Shown one piece after another: positions 1 through 7,509 of a DNA stretch of 64,000 nt (its first letter is position 1; the number at the start of each line of letters is the position of its first letter). The DNA lies in contig CP136956.1 in NCBI GenBank assembly GCA_033105485.1, positions 806,001-870,000 on the forward strand. The letters are read 5' to 3'. The notes beneath the pieces are model-generated. The model saw only the letters and a program-made list of their open reading frames with translations. It ran no database searches and was not told where the DNA came from. A program made the translations under genes and the position numbers. The stretch comes from LVI-A0039 sp033105485 (GTDB lineage: Bacteria; Bacillota_I; Bacilli_A; UBA3375).

Positions 1-2731
1 ACTCATAACTCGGAGCATCCGTTGTAATTAAATCGTCACCCGTGAACTCTTCGCTTAAAACTAAACCAGCAGCGGCATCGTCCGAACTATTTTTCACAGT
101 AATTTGTTTAGTAATCTCTTCTCCTGCTTCAAATTTACATTCCGAGATCGTACTCGCCCCAAGACAACTATCACTATTAACTGTGTAATTAACTTGTTCT
201 AAGCTAACTGCTCCGATTGCTAAGTCAACATCGTCAGTCGCTGCTAGATGAGTTTGGTTAGCAGTACCATTAGTTGTTAACTCTAAGTCAGTAAAGCCAA
301 TTGCTAAATCATCATCAAGTGTTCCGAGCTCAATGTCAGATTTCAATTCTAAATTGATATAAATATCAATCGGTAACTCATAACTATCATCACTACCTGG
401 ATCAGGAATATCAGTTGAACTAACTTCCTCTCCAAAATCAATCGTCACCTCAGTATCATTAGTTGAGATTGTTGGATCTAAGGTAGCATCACCAACTTGA
501 ACAACAACTTGTGGAGAGACATCTAAATTAATAAGTGACTCTAAATCTGCATTAAACTTTAATTTAGATACTGAATAGGCAGCCGGTGACTCAATCTCCA
601 CCTCATATCTTAAGCCAATTTGCTCTTGTGGTTCAATTACATCATTACCATCAATATCATCTTCTTCATTATCTAAATCAACTGTATACGGATCATCGTA
701 GATACGTAAACTACTACTTACGGTTGCTAGCTCTGAGATGATTGGGAAACTAGCTGTTTGACCATCAATTGTATAGTTTTCAATAAAAATTTGGTTTCCA
801 ATTAAATTATCGAACGTTATTGAAAACTCAATCACTGAACCTTCCTCAAATGTACTGGCATCAATTGTAAGTCCTGAATCAGTGGCTGTAACTGCTCCAT
901 CTCCATCGTTACTTAAGCTAAACGCCTCGTTTCCATACTCACTAACTAAGTTACTATCTTGATATTCAATTGTAGAGTCATCTGGCTGCACAGTATATGC
1001 ATAATCTAGTGTAATATCAGATTCGGACACATTTGGACTTACTGTTAAATTACTCTTTTCACCAACTGTAAGTGTTTCTTGCTCATCATTATAAGCAAGA
1101 CTTAACTTTGCTTGATTACTATCAATTGTCTTCTCTACATTAAATACTAAGTTTAACTCAGTCGCTTTAATACTGCTGATGCGAATGCGATTATCTTCAA
1201 CCACAACCTTTGCATTATCTAACGTTGTTGCTACATTTGTAATTGACTTAATATTTTTTGATTCTGTAATATCAAGTGAGATTGATGATACGCTGTTTGC
1301 ATTATCAATATGTAAACCGATTAAGTTATTATCACTACTGTCCGTTGGCGTCAGATTTTCTCCATAACTAGTTAATGCAAACTCCGGGCTTTCCGTTTGT
1401 TCGGCAGACGCTTGACTAGTCGTTTCTCCACCTGTTTCAACCGGTACTGTAAACGACTGTACATCACCAGCTTCCGCTTCACTATCAGCGGCTGTTCCAA
1501 TATGTTCTAAGTAATAAGTCATTGTCTGATAATAATCTTGTTCATCCTTAAACTGACTGATGATATTATCATAACTAGTGTATCCTGATTTATAATTATC
1601 AATTGAACTCGAAATACACTCGCTAGCTCCACTCTCATTTTGCGATAAACATTCGTTTACAATTTGATCAAGATCATTATAATAACTTACACGCGTAGCA
1701 AATAAACTCTTAATACCACTTACTTGCGAGTTATCATTTAGAATTTGTAAACTGTCGTTGATCACATTGGTATTATCAAGTGTTAACTGGTTCTGCTCAC
1801 GCGTATCATTGACAACTTTTAATTGATTGAAATACTTAGTGAGAATCTCCGTTATGTTCGGAGTAGCATTAGTAATGCTATACTCACTAGCTGTGTACTG
1901 CTCATTAGTTTCAACTAACGTATCCAGTGTATCCTCGACATTGTCAATTCGTTCGTTTAACAATTGGTCATTTTCATCCATCACCTCAAGTGACTCAGTT
2001 GCCATGTTTCCATACGCATTATTTTGATCCTTGTAAACTTCAATTATATTTGCTACCTCAGCCTTATATGAATCAATTGTTTCTGAAAAACGCTTTATTT
2101 GCTTACTTATATCAATTATTGAAAACGAATCTGTATTATTTGGCTTTAACTCATAATCATGATTTCCCACAATATCTATTTCTGATACTTCTTCAAGAAA
2201 TGTGAACACTGGTTGTGAATTCTCACCAACTGTTTCTACGCCTTCTTGAGTTGTATGAAGACTATCAAAAATCGAATACATGTACATGTAAGTTATGTTA
2301 TCTTCAAATTCACTTATATTTCTTACAATCTCATCTTCCATTTTCTTACTCTTTGATGCAAGTAACTTCTCATTCATCGTATACGTTACACTCGTACTAG
2401 TTGGCATTTCTGAATTTACACTTAAAATACTCGTTGTAAAGTTCGAAGGAATTACAATCTCCGCTCCATATTTTCCACTCACAATTCCCTGATTAGCTTC
2501 TGCTGAACTTGTAGTTTGGAAACTATACTGGCTATCTTCAGCATCAAGCTTATCAACAAAATCATCACCTAGCTTTAAATACCCATCTAAATATTCAACT
2601 TTTTGATCGTTATTTACAACAGCAATAACATCACTAGTAAATACTTGTGATGTTTTAAAATTTATATTCACTTGTGTTCCAATAACAAATGCTCCTATAA
2701 CTAATACAAAATATAATATTTTTTTACTCAT
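1..2731 (-). CDS. esaA: Type VII secretion protein EsaA-like, C-terminus beyond window
   Basis: The frame stays open from an ATG at 2731 to the left edge (910 codons). Residues 4-22 form one membrane segment (MSKKILYFVLVIGAFVIG). The next part matches the EsaA/YhgE pattern as I know it: 'DVIAVVNNDQ', 'LGDDFVDKL', then 'YGAEIVIPSNF'. A long extracellular region follows. It is helical and polar in the middle (about residues 150-400) and then beta-rich, ending in DUF11/COG1361-like strands ('EITKQITVKNSSDDAAAG'). EsaA normally ends with several further membrane helices, which would lie outside the window. GAGAGGG lies 5 bases before the ATG and decides the start. The WXG100 gene lies just upstream in the same direction, as expected for a T7SSb locus, where EsaA acts as a membrane component of the secretion machine. 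Family membership is inferred from the N-terminal motifs; the DUF11-like part is unusual. Confidence 0.82.
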   Translation of the reverse strand, partial: MSKKILYFVLVIGAFVIGTQVNINFKTSQVFTSDVIAVVNNDQKVEYLDGYLKLGDDFVDKLDAEDSQYSFQTTSSAEANQGIVSGKYGAEIVIPSNFTTSILSVNSEMPTSTSVTYTMNEKLLASKSKKMEDEIVRNISEFEDNITYMYMYSIFDSLHTTQEGVETVGENSQPVFTFLEEVSEIDIVGNHDYELKPNNTDSFSIIDISKQIKRFSETIDSYKAEVANIIEVYKDQNNAYGNMATESLEVMDENDQLLNERIDNVEDTLDTLVETNEQYTASEYSITNATPNITEILTKYFNQLKVVNDTREQNQLTLDNTNVINDSLQILNDNSQVSGIKSLFATRVSYYNDLDQIVNECLSQNESGASECISSSIDNYKSGYTSYDNIISQFKDEQDYYQTMTYYLEHIGTAADSEAEAGDVQSFTVPVETGGETTSQASAEQTESPEFALTSYGENLTPTDSSDNNLIGLHIDNANSVSSISLDITESKNIKSITNVATTLDNAKVVVEDNRIRISSIKATELNLVFNVEKTIDSNQAKLSLAYNDEQETLTVGEKSNLTVSPNVSESDITLDYAYTVQPDDSTIEYQDSNLVSEYGNEAFSLSNDGDGAVTATDSGLTIDASTFEEGSVIEFSITFDNLIGNQIFIENYTIDGQTASFPIISELATVSSSLRIYDDPYTVDLDNEEDDIDGNDVIEPQEQIGLRYEVEIESPAAYSVSKLKFNADLESLINLDVSPQVVVQVGDATLDPTISTNDTEVTIDFGEEVSSTDIPDPGSDDSYELPIDIYINLELKSDIELGTLDDDLAIGFTDLELTTNGTANQTHLAATDDVDLAIGAVSLEQVNYTVNSDSCLGASTISECKFEAGEEITKQITVKNSSDDAAAGLVLSEEFTGDDLITTDAPSYE

Positions 2732-2748
2732 AATAACCCTCTCTAAAC

Positions 2749-2832
2749 ATTCATTCAAAAGGTACCACCTGTTAACCATAATTAACCATACCGATATGTA
2801 CCTTTTGGATGAAAGTTAACCCGAGGGTTAAC
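2749..2832 (-). promoter_or_regulatory. Intergenic hairpins between WXG100 gene and esaA
   Basis: Two inverted repeats occupy the gap. GTTAACCCGAGGGTTAAC (2815-2832) overlaps the stop codon of the WXG100 gene. A long arm pair, 2751-2765 with 2798-2812 (15 bases, one mismatch), encloses AT-rich sequence and ends just before the esaA ribosome-binding site. Neither is followed by a T-run. They may protect the 3' end of the upstream message or lower esaA expression relative to the abundant WXG100 protein. That role is inference. Confidence 0.5.
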
Positions 2833-3118
2833 CGTTTAGAGATCCTGCCATTTCTTCGTCTAACTCTTCGAAGTTGTCTGCTGCTTGATCTAGTGCTTCA
2901 GCGATTTCTCCTAAAAGTTCTGCTGCTGCAATTAAATCCGGCTCTAATTCTTCAAACTTATCAATGAATGCTTGCGATGTTGCACCCTCAAATCCATCAT
3001 CAACTAATTCATCTAATAATGACTTACTATCACTAATAATGTCTTTTTGCTCATCCATGTTTGTTCTAAATTCATCAGCTTTATCTCTAAGCTCATCTGG
3101 TGTTACTGAAATTGCCAT
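2828..3118 (-). CDS. esxA: WXG100/ESAT-6 family secreted protein
   Basis: A 96-residue helical protein of WXG100 size, beginning MAISVTPDELRDKADEF. I chose the ATG at 3118 because GGAGG lies 8 bases upstream; an in-frame ATG 13 codons earlier has no such site. The helix-turn-helix hairpin is evident: helix 1 at about residues 8-40, the turn 'DGFEGATSQAF', then helix 2. The turn carries FEG where the family has WxG. The C-terminal export signal is FEELD instead of YxxxD/E. Such proteins form antiparallel dimers and are exported by the EssC ATPase. The product is presumably a substrate of the system to which EsaA, the next gene, belongs. The gene has its own promoter. The family call is confident; the claim that it is still exported is inference because both signature aromatics are changed. 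Confidence 0.88.
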   Translation of the reverse strand: MAISVTPDELRDKADEFRTNMDEQKDIISDSKSLLDELVDDGFEGATSQAFIDKFEELEPDLIAAAELLGEIAEALDQAADNFEELDEEMAGSLNG

Positions 3119-3240
3119 AAATTTTCCTCCAAAATTGTTTTGTGTGAAGATTTGCATTTTTTTCCAGAATGGATAATAATTTTTTCCTTAAAACCTCACA
3201 CAACTATTTTACACCTAAATAAATTTAAAATTATCTTTTT

Positions 3241-3275
3241 TTTATAACATGTACTTTTATTAGACAAATATGTCA
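3241..3275 (-). promoter_or_regulatory. Putative promoter and operator of the WXG100 gene
   Basis: On the minus strand TGTTATAAA (3241-3249) reads as an extended -10 box, with TTGTCT 15 bases upstream. TTGACATATTTGTC lies over the -35 region; its GACA-AATA-TGTC core at 3263-3274 is palindromic. TGACATATTT recurs in the opposite orientation at 3332-3341, so a regulator could bind two sites. The leader would be about 115 bases. The rest of the 340-base gap up to the murE terminator is AT-rich and shows no gene. Confidence 0.45.
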
Positions 3276-3458
3276 AAAAAACTTTTTTTCAACAAGGTAT
3301 CGCCACATTGTAGTCAAGTTTTTGCATTTTCTGACATATTTATCACATACAATTGTTTATAATAAACTATTTTAATACTCCTAAATTTAATCATCCGATC
3401 CTAGTTTTCTAGAAAAGTGGCACGCTTCATCACTTGTTTACTGACTGGATTTTGGTCT

Positions 3459-3490
3459 AAAAAAAAGACCTCGATAAGCTATCGAAGTCT
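3459..3490 (-). terminator. Intrinsic terminator of murE
   Basis: Minus-strand AGACTTCGATA pairs with TATCGAGGTCT across a 3-base loop and is followed by seven T. It begins 5 bases past the murE stop codon. Confidence 0.9.
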
Positions 3491-3495
3491 AATTA

Positions 3496-4920
3496 TTATT
3501 TATTTAATTGTGCTTTAGCAACATTAATATCTCCTGGATATGGAACCTTACCTTCTGCACGTTTTTGGAATTCTTCTTGTCCTTTAGATAACATTACAAC
3601 GCTATCTCCTGCTTCTGCCATACTAAATGCTTTAGCAATTGCCTCTTCACGGTCTTGAATGTACTCATATGGAGTGTCTTCAATTCCAGTTGCAACTTCC
3701 ATTGCAATTTTATATGGGTCTTCACCTAAACAATCTTCTTCTGTTAAGATAATGTAGTCAGAGGCTTCACTACCAATCTTACCTAAAGTTGGACGCTTAA
3801 CAAAGTCACGTTCTCCGGCAGCACCGAATACTGAAATTACTTTACCAGTAGTGATTGCTTTTACGTAGTTGTATACTTGTGTAAATCCATCAGGTGTATG
3901 TGCGTAATCAACAATGATGTTTAAATCTTGATCATTCTCAACGATTTCCATTCTACCTGCTACTTGTGATAACTTTTGAACTGTTGACTGCAATTGTTCA
4001 ATTGTGATTCCACAATCAATCGCTACTGCAATCGCAGCTAGTAAGTTATACACATTGAATTTACCTACTAAGTTAGTTACAATTGGATATTCTTGACCGA
4101 AGTATGATAATGTAAACTCAGATGAGTCTGCTAAAAGTTTTACATCTTTAGCCCATACATCACTTTCAGTATCAATACCATATGTAACAATTTTACCTGT
4201 TGTTACTGATTTTAAATAATCACTTGATGCATCATCGTCATTATTAATAACTGCAATACCATCTGCTTTTAAACTAGTAAATAGAATTGCTTTTGCGGTT
4301 AAGTAGTTTTCCATTGTCTTATGATAGTCTAAGTGATCATGAGTTAAGTTTGTCATAATTGCATAGTCAAATTCAATGAAGTCTGTACGGTGTTGATCTA
4401 AACCTTGAGATGAAACCTCAATTGTAGCATAGTCTTTACCTGACTCAACCATCTGTGCAAAGATTTGATTATATTGATGTGGAAGTAATGTTGTAAATGG
4501 CGATGAACGTAATATGTTATCCGTTTTAATACCAATCGTTCCAATGTATCCACTGTTATATACTGAATTTAAGATATCATCTAAAATCCAAGATGTAGTT
4601 GACTTCCCGTTAGTTCCTGTAGTCCCAATTACTTTTAAACTATTTGTTGGATATCCCCAAAACTTACTTGAAATTTGATTATAGGCAACATTCATATCCT
4701 CAACTTGAATGTATAAAATACCGTCTTGTTTTGAAACATCACTAGTATGAACTATCGCTACAGCCCCATTTTCAATCGCACTATCGATGTAGTTATGACC
4801 GTCTACAGTTAACCCCTTAAGTGCAAAATAAAGACCTCCTGGCTCGATTTCACGAGAGTTATTTGTTATATTAGTTATTTCAATTTCACTTGTTGTATTT
4901 AATAAATCACATGCTTTCAT
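3496..4920 (-). CDS. murE: UDP-MurNAc-tripeptide synthetase (MurE)
   Basis: A 474-residue Mur ligase that adds the third amino acid to UDP-MurNAc-L-Ala-D-Glu in the cytoplasm. Visible motifs: the ATP loop GTTGTNGKST at 99-108, the catalytic central domain with HDHLDYH near 194-200, the probable carbamylated Lys in 'TAKAILF' near 210, YAHTPD at 339-344, and the C-terminal 'LSKGQEEFQ' near 444. Length is typical. At 393-402 it has TEEDCLGEDP where meso-diaminopimelate enzymes carry DNPR. The missing Arg argues for L-Lys or another diamino acid at position 3 of the peptide. It stands alone: the ORF at 5012 diverges from it and a terminator follows. The weak ribosome-binding site (AGTAGGT) is the only doubtful point of the start. 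The MurE call is firm; the substrate is inferred. Confidence 0.88.
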   Translation of the reverse strand: MKACDLLNTTSEIEITNITNNSREIEPGGLYFALKGLTVDGHNYIDSAIENGAVAIVHTSDVSKQDGILYIQVEDMNVAYNQISSKFWGYPTNSLKVIGTTGTNGKSTTSWILDDILNSVYNSGYIGTIGIKTDNILRSSPFTTLLPHQYNQIFAQMVESGKDYATIEVSSQGLDQHRTDFIEFDYAIMTNLTHDHLDYHKTMENYLTAKAILFTSLKADGIAVINNDDDASSDYLKSVTTGKIVTYGIDTESDVWAKDVKLLADSSEFTLSYFGQEYPIVTNLVGKFNVYNLLAAIAVAIDCGITIEQLQSTVQKLSQVAGRMEIVENDQDLNIIVDYAHTPDGFTQVYNYVKAITTGKVISVFGAAGERDFVKRPTLGKIGSEASDYIILTEEDCLGEDPYKIAMEVATGIEDTPYEYIQDREEAIAKAFSMAEAGDSVVMLSKGQEEFQKRAEGKVPYPGDINVAKAQLNK

Positions 4921-4985
4921 AATACCTACTTTCTATTGTAAATTATACCACAAAATTGATTAACTAATAATTAACTCTAAATTAC

Positions 4986-4991
4986 TATAAT
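4986..4991 (+). promoter_or_regulatory. -10 box for the small ORF / two-component operon
   Basis: TATAAT lies 20 bases before the first of two adjacent ATG codons preceded by GGAGG. No good -35 is present at 16-18 bases, so this may be an activated promoter. It lies in the divergent gap with murE. Confidence 0.4.
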
Positions 4992-5011
4992 ATACTTGTA
5001 TTGGAGGTATG

Positions 5012-5119
5012 ATGAATAAGAAAAAATCCAAATCGAAAGATTATAACAAAAAACTATTAGAGGTTATTAAAAAAACTGCAGCAAAAAGTAATTTAAATAA
5101 TGTACCCGCAAATAGTTAG
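5012..5119 (+). CDS. Small basic peptide ORF, unknown
   Basis: A 35-codon ORF reading MNKKKSKSKDYNKKLLEVIK, then a short polar tail ending NNVPANS. GGAGG (5003-5007) precedes two adjacent ATG codons; the second has the better spacing. Ten of the 35 residues are Lys, mostly in the first half, and there is no membrane segment. It lies 23 bases before the response regulator in the same direction, so it is probably co-transcribed and could be a leader peptide, a nucleic-acid-binding peptide or a regulator of the kinase. I recognise no family. The strong translation signal is what makes it likely to be real. Confidence 0.5.
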   Translation: MNKKKSKSKDYNKKLLEVIKKTAAKSNLNNVPANS

Positions 5120-5142
5120 TATAATAATTGTAAGGAGACATT

Positions 5143-5799
5143 ATGCAGAAAAAAATATTAATTGTAGAGGATGACCAACTACTTCGTCTGGGACTAAAAG
5201 TTTTCCTAGAAAACGAAGGATATGAAGTAGTTGAAACAACTAGCGGAAACAAAGCGATTGAGGTTGTTGAAGAACACAGCTTTCACTTAATCATTACAGA
5301 TATTATGATGGATGATGGTGATGGTATTAGTTTACTAAAATATTTAGTGAATCAGAACATTAAAATTCCAGTTGTTGTATTATCAGCTTTAGGTAGCGAG
5401 AATGATCAACTAATTGGTTATAACTTAAATGTGCTTGACTATTTAGTTAAGCCGATTAACTATGATATATTAAGTTTCAAACTAAATAAATACTTTGAAA
5501 TGTCAAATGCAAATGACGATGGTGAAATCTACTTAGATTCAGATACATATAGTTTAAAAATTTATGGTGATAGTATTAAGTTAACTCAGAAAGAATTTGA
5601 ACTACTTTCTTTACTTATGCAATTCCCAACTAAGATTTTCTCAAAATATGATTTAATCAATGAAGTATGGTACGGTAACATGAATATGTCTGAAAAAATT
5701 GTTGAAGTTACAATTTTAAACATCAGAAAAAAACTGGGTGACCATGCAACTTTATTAAAAACGCATCGAGGACTAGGATATTCATATGAAGGAAAGTAA
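5143..5799 (+). CDS. OmpR-family response regulator
   Basis: A 218-residue cytoplasmic regulator. The receiver domain (about 4-115) has the acidic pair E9/D10/D11, the phospho-acceptor Asp53 in 'IITDIMMDD', Ser81 in place of the usual Thr and Lys103 in 'LVKPI'. A winged-helix DNA-binding domain follows (about 125-215), with 'LTQKEFELLSLLM' and the C-terminal 'KTHRGLGYSYEGK' typical of the family. AAGGAG precedes the start by 6 bases. The last 14 bases overlap the histidine kinase gene, so the two are translationally coupled. The target genes cannot be told from sequence; murE lies divergently upstream, so a link to envelope stress is possible but unsupported. Confidence 0.93.
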   Translation: MQKKILIVEDDQLLRLGLKVFLENEGYEVVETTSGNKAIEVVEEHSFHLIITDIMMDDGDGISLLKYLVNQNIKIPVVVLSALGSENDQLIGYNLNVLDYLVKPINYDILSFKLNKYFEMSNANDDGEIYLDSDTYSLKIYGDSIKLTQKEFELLSLLMQFPTKIFSKYDLINEVWYGNMNMSEKIVEVTILNIRKKLGDHATLLKTHRGLGYSYEGK

Positions 5800-7042
5800 G
5801 CTTTCTAAGGAAGTTACCCAACATATTTTCATACTAGTTGTCGTATATTTTGTTATGATTTTTGGAGCAACAATTTTCATTCAAAATTTTTATGTCGACT
5901 TTAAGTTAAATAAGCTTCAAGTTTTCTTTGAACAAAATGAAGCAACTTTAACAGAGAATGAACTAATCACATATGCAGATGAACAAGGTTTCACTTATAC
6001 TATAAAGTCTAAGAGTGACGTTGAAGAAGAGGCTCTTGATGCCATATTAGATCCTAATAGCAACTTCAGTGATTATACTGAGTTTCTACAAATGTTTAAT
6101 CGCATTGCAGGTAACCAAAGCACTCCTGAAAATGCAGAGCATCATTTTGAAGCAAAATTCAATGGTCAAACTGAAATGGTTACATTTGCTACTAGAGACA
6201 ATTTAATAACACTATCTTTAAATGCATCAATTACAAACGATATAGTTATTATTACTATGGCAATTGCAACTTTTACTACACTTATCTTTTTAGCAATGTT
6301 AATTAGTGTTAACATGTTTATTAATAAACGTGTAGGTCGCCCGTTAGACAAACTGGTTAGCTATATTGATGACATTGCTAACTTAGAATCTAATCAGGAT
6401 TTAACATTTACACACGATGATGAGATTGCAAAAATTGGTACTGCTCTAATGAGCATGGAACATGATTTAAATCGAGAAATTGTTAATCGTAATGAACTAC
6501 TTCGTGCTGTAACTCACGAACTAAAAACACCACTTGCTCACATTGTTACGCTAATGTATTTACATAAGAGTCAAGTAGGTGAATATGCAGACTTTGAAGT
6601 TGTAAATGATCAAGTTCAAAATATTATTAGTGAGAATAATGAACTTATTCAAGTTACCCTTAATTCATTAACAGCTACTGATAAATTAAAGCAAGAGTTC
6701 AATATAAAACCTTTCATTGAAAGTAAAATTAAAATGTTTGATGTTTACTTAAATGAAAAAAATGTAGAGCTTGAACTAGATAGCTATGAGTTTACAGCAA
6801 ATCCTGTTCCACTTAACTTAGTCTTTAATAACTTACTTTTAAATGCTTCTAAATACTCTAAGAGCTTCTTAAAAGTAACTAATGATGGAAGTATAGTTAC
6901 TATTAGTAATGACTTTACAGATAATGCTGGAAGCGGTGTTGGTAAAACAATTATATCTAGACTTAGTGAATTTGAAAACTACACAATTGAAGTTACAGGA
7001 CAAGATGGAGTATATAGTACTACTATCAAATTAAATACATAA
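5786..7042 (+). CDS. Sensor histidine kinase
   Basis: A 418-residue membrane kinase paired with the preceding regulator. There are two membrane helices (about 12-33 and 153-177) enclosing an extracytoplasmic sensor of about 120 residues, followed by a HAMP linker (178-230). The phosphorylation helix has His244 in 'AVTHELKTPLAH'. The ATP-binding domain is small: the N box is 'FNNLLLNASKYS', the usual DxGxG loop reads 'ISNDFTD', and the second Gly box is 'GSGVGKTII'. The lid between them is almost absent. The sensor domain resembles nothing I know. The start lies inside the regulator gene, with AGGA 7 bases upstream. Confidence 0.9.
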   Translation: MKESKLSKEVTQHIFILVVVYFVMIFGATIFIQNFYVDFKLNKLQVFFEQNEATLTENELITYADEQGFTYTIKSKSDVEEEALDAILDPNSNFSDYTEFLQMFNRIAGNQSTPENAEHHFEAKFNGQTEMVTFATRDNLITLSLNASITNDIVIITMAIATFTTLIFLAMLISVNMFINKRVGRPLDKLVSYIDDIANLESNQDLTFTHDDEIAKIGTALMSMEHDLNREIVNRNELLRAVTHELKTPLAHIVTLMYLHKSQVGEYADFEVVNDQVQNIISENNELIQVTLNSLTATDKLKQEFNIKPFIESKIKMFDVYLNEKNVELELDSYEFTANPVPLNLVFNNLLLNASKYSKSFLKVTNDGSIVTISNDFTDNAGSGVGKTIISRLSEFENYTIEVTGQDGVYSTTIKLNT

Positions 7043-7072
7043 AGGATAGAGTTTTTCTCTACCCTTTTTTTC
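7043..7072 (+). terminator. Terminator of the two-component operon
   Basis: GGATAGAG pairs with CTCTACCC across a T5 loop, with a mismatch in the middle, and is followed by seven T. It begins immediately after the kinase stop codon. Confidence 0.85.
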
Positions 7073-7127
7073 TATAACACCAAAATTTAGTTTTACAAAC
7101 ACAGTTTATATATCTATCAAATAGAAA

Positions 7128-7151
7128 AGAGACTACCAATTGGCAGTCTCT
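7128..7151. terminator. Palindromic hairpin, possible bidirectional terminator
   Basis: AGAGACTACCAATTGGCAGTCTCT is a near-perfect palindrome flanked by AAA on the left and TTCTTT on the right. It may back up the kinase terminator or insulate the small ORF downstream. Confidence 0.5.
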
Positions 7152-7325
7152 TCTTTACTATATTTAATTAGTCTTTTTCTAGCTTTAGTTCTATCTATAC
7201 TGTTAATATATACTAAAAAAGGCATACATCTATTTTAATGCTTTCCATGAGATAATCATTTTGTCCGTCTATCGGAGGATAATATGGAAGGTTATTGAAT
7301 AATAATTTTACATGGAGGATAGTAA

Positions 7326-7385
7326 TTGCAAGCAATCGTAGTTTTGTTTGAAATTATTGTTATTATAGTACTAGTTAAGTACTAG
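7326..7385 (+). CDS. Putative 19-residue hydrophobic membrane peptide
   Basis: A TTG-initiated ORF of 19 codons, MQAIVVLFEIIVIIVLVKY, nearly all aliphatic with a Lys-Tyr end: the make-up of a single membrane helix. GGAGG at 7314-7318 sits 7 bases upstream, ideal spacing. A bidirectional terminator follows 34 bases later. A second Shine-Dalgarno (7274-7278) precedes a 4-codon ORF (MEGY, 7284-7298). TATACT near 7206 could be a -10. Candidates are a type I toxin-like or small regulatory membrane peptide. It is the only coding-like content in the 440-base gap 7073-7509. No homology is claimed; a chance ORF is possible at this size. Confidence 0.4.
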   Translation: MQAIVVLFEIIVIIVLVKY

Positions 7386-7418
7386 ACCATTATTAATTAT
7401 CATCCTAATAAAAAAAAT

Positions 7419-7448
7419 AAAGACACCAGTTAGCGCTGGTGTCTTTTC
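7419..7448. terminator. Bidirectional terminator between the small ORF and asnA
   Basis: AAAGACACCAG pairs with CTGGTGTCTTT across a 6-base loop, with an A-rich run on the left and TTTTCC on the right. It can end both plus-strand transcripts and the minus-strand NAD/asnA operon. Confidence 0.85.
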
Positions 7449-7509
7449 CATTATTTATTATCCAATCAAAGCATAACAAAGTGCTTGCCTAATATCAACC
7501 TTATTATTT

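Noticed and set aside
1179..2492. Plus-strand frames opposite esaA
   Set aside because: The minus frame is open for 910 codons with a recognisable EsaA start; the plus frames are its shadows.
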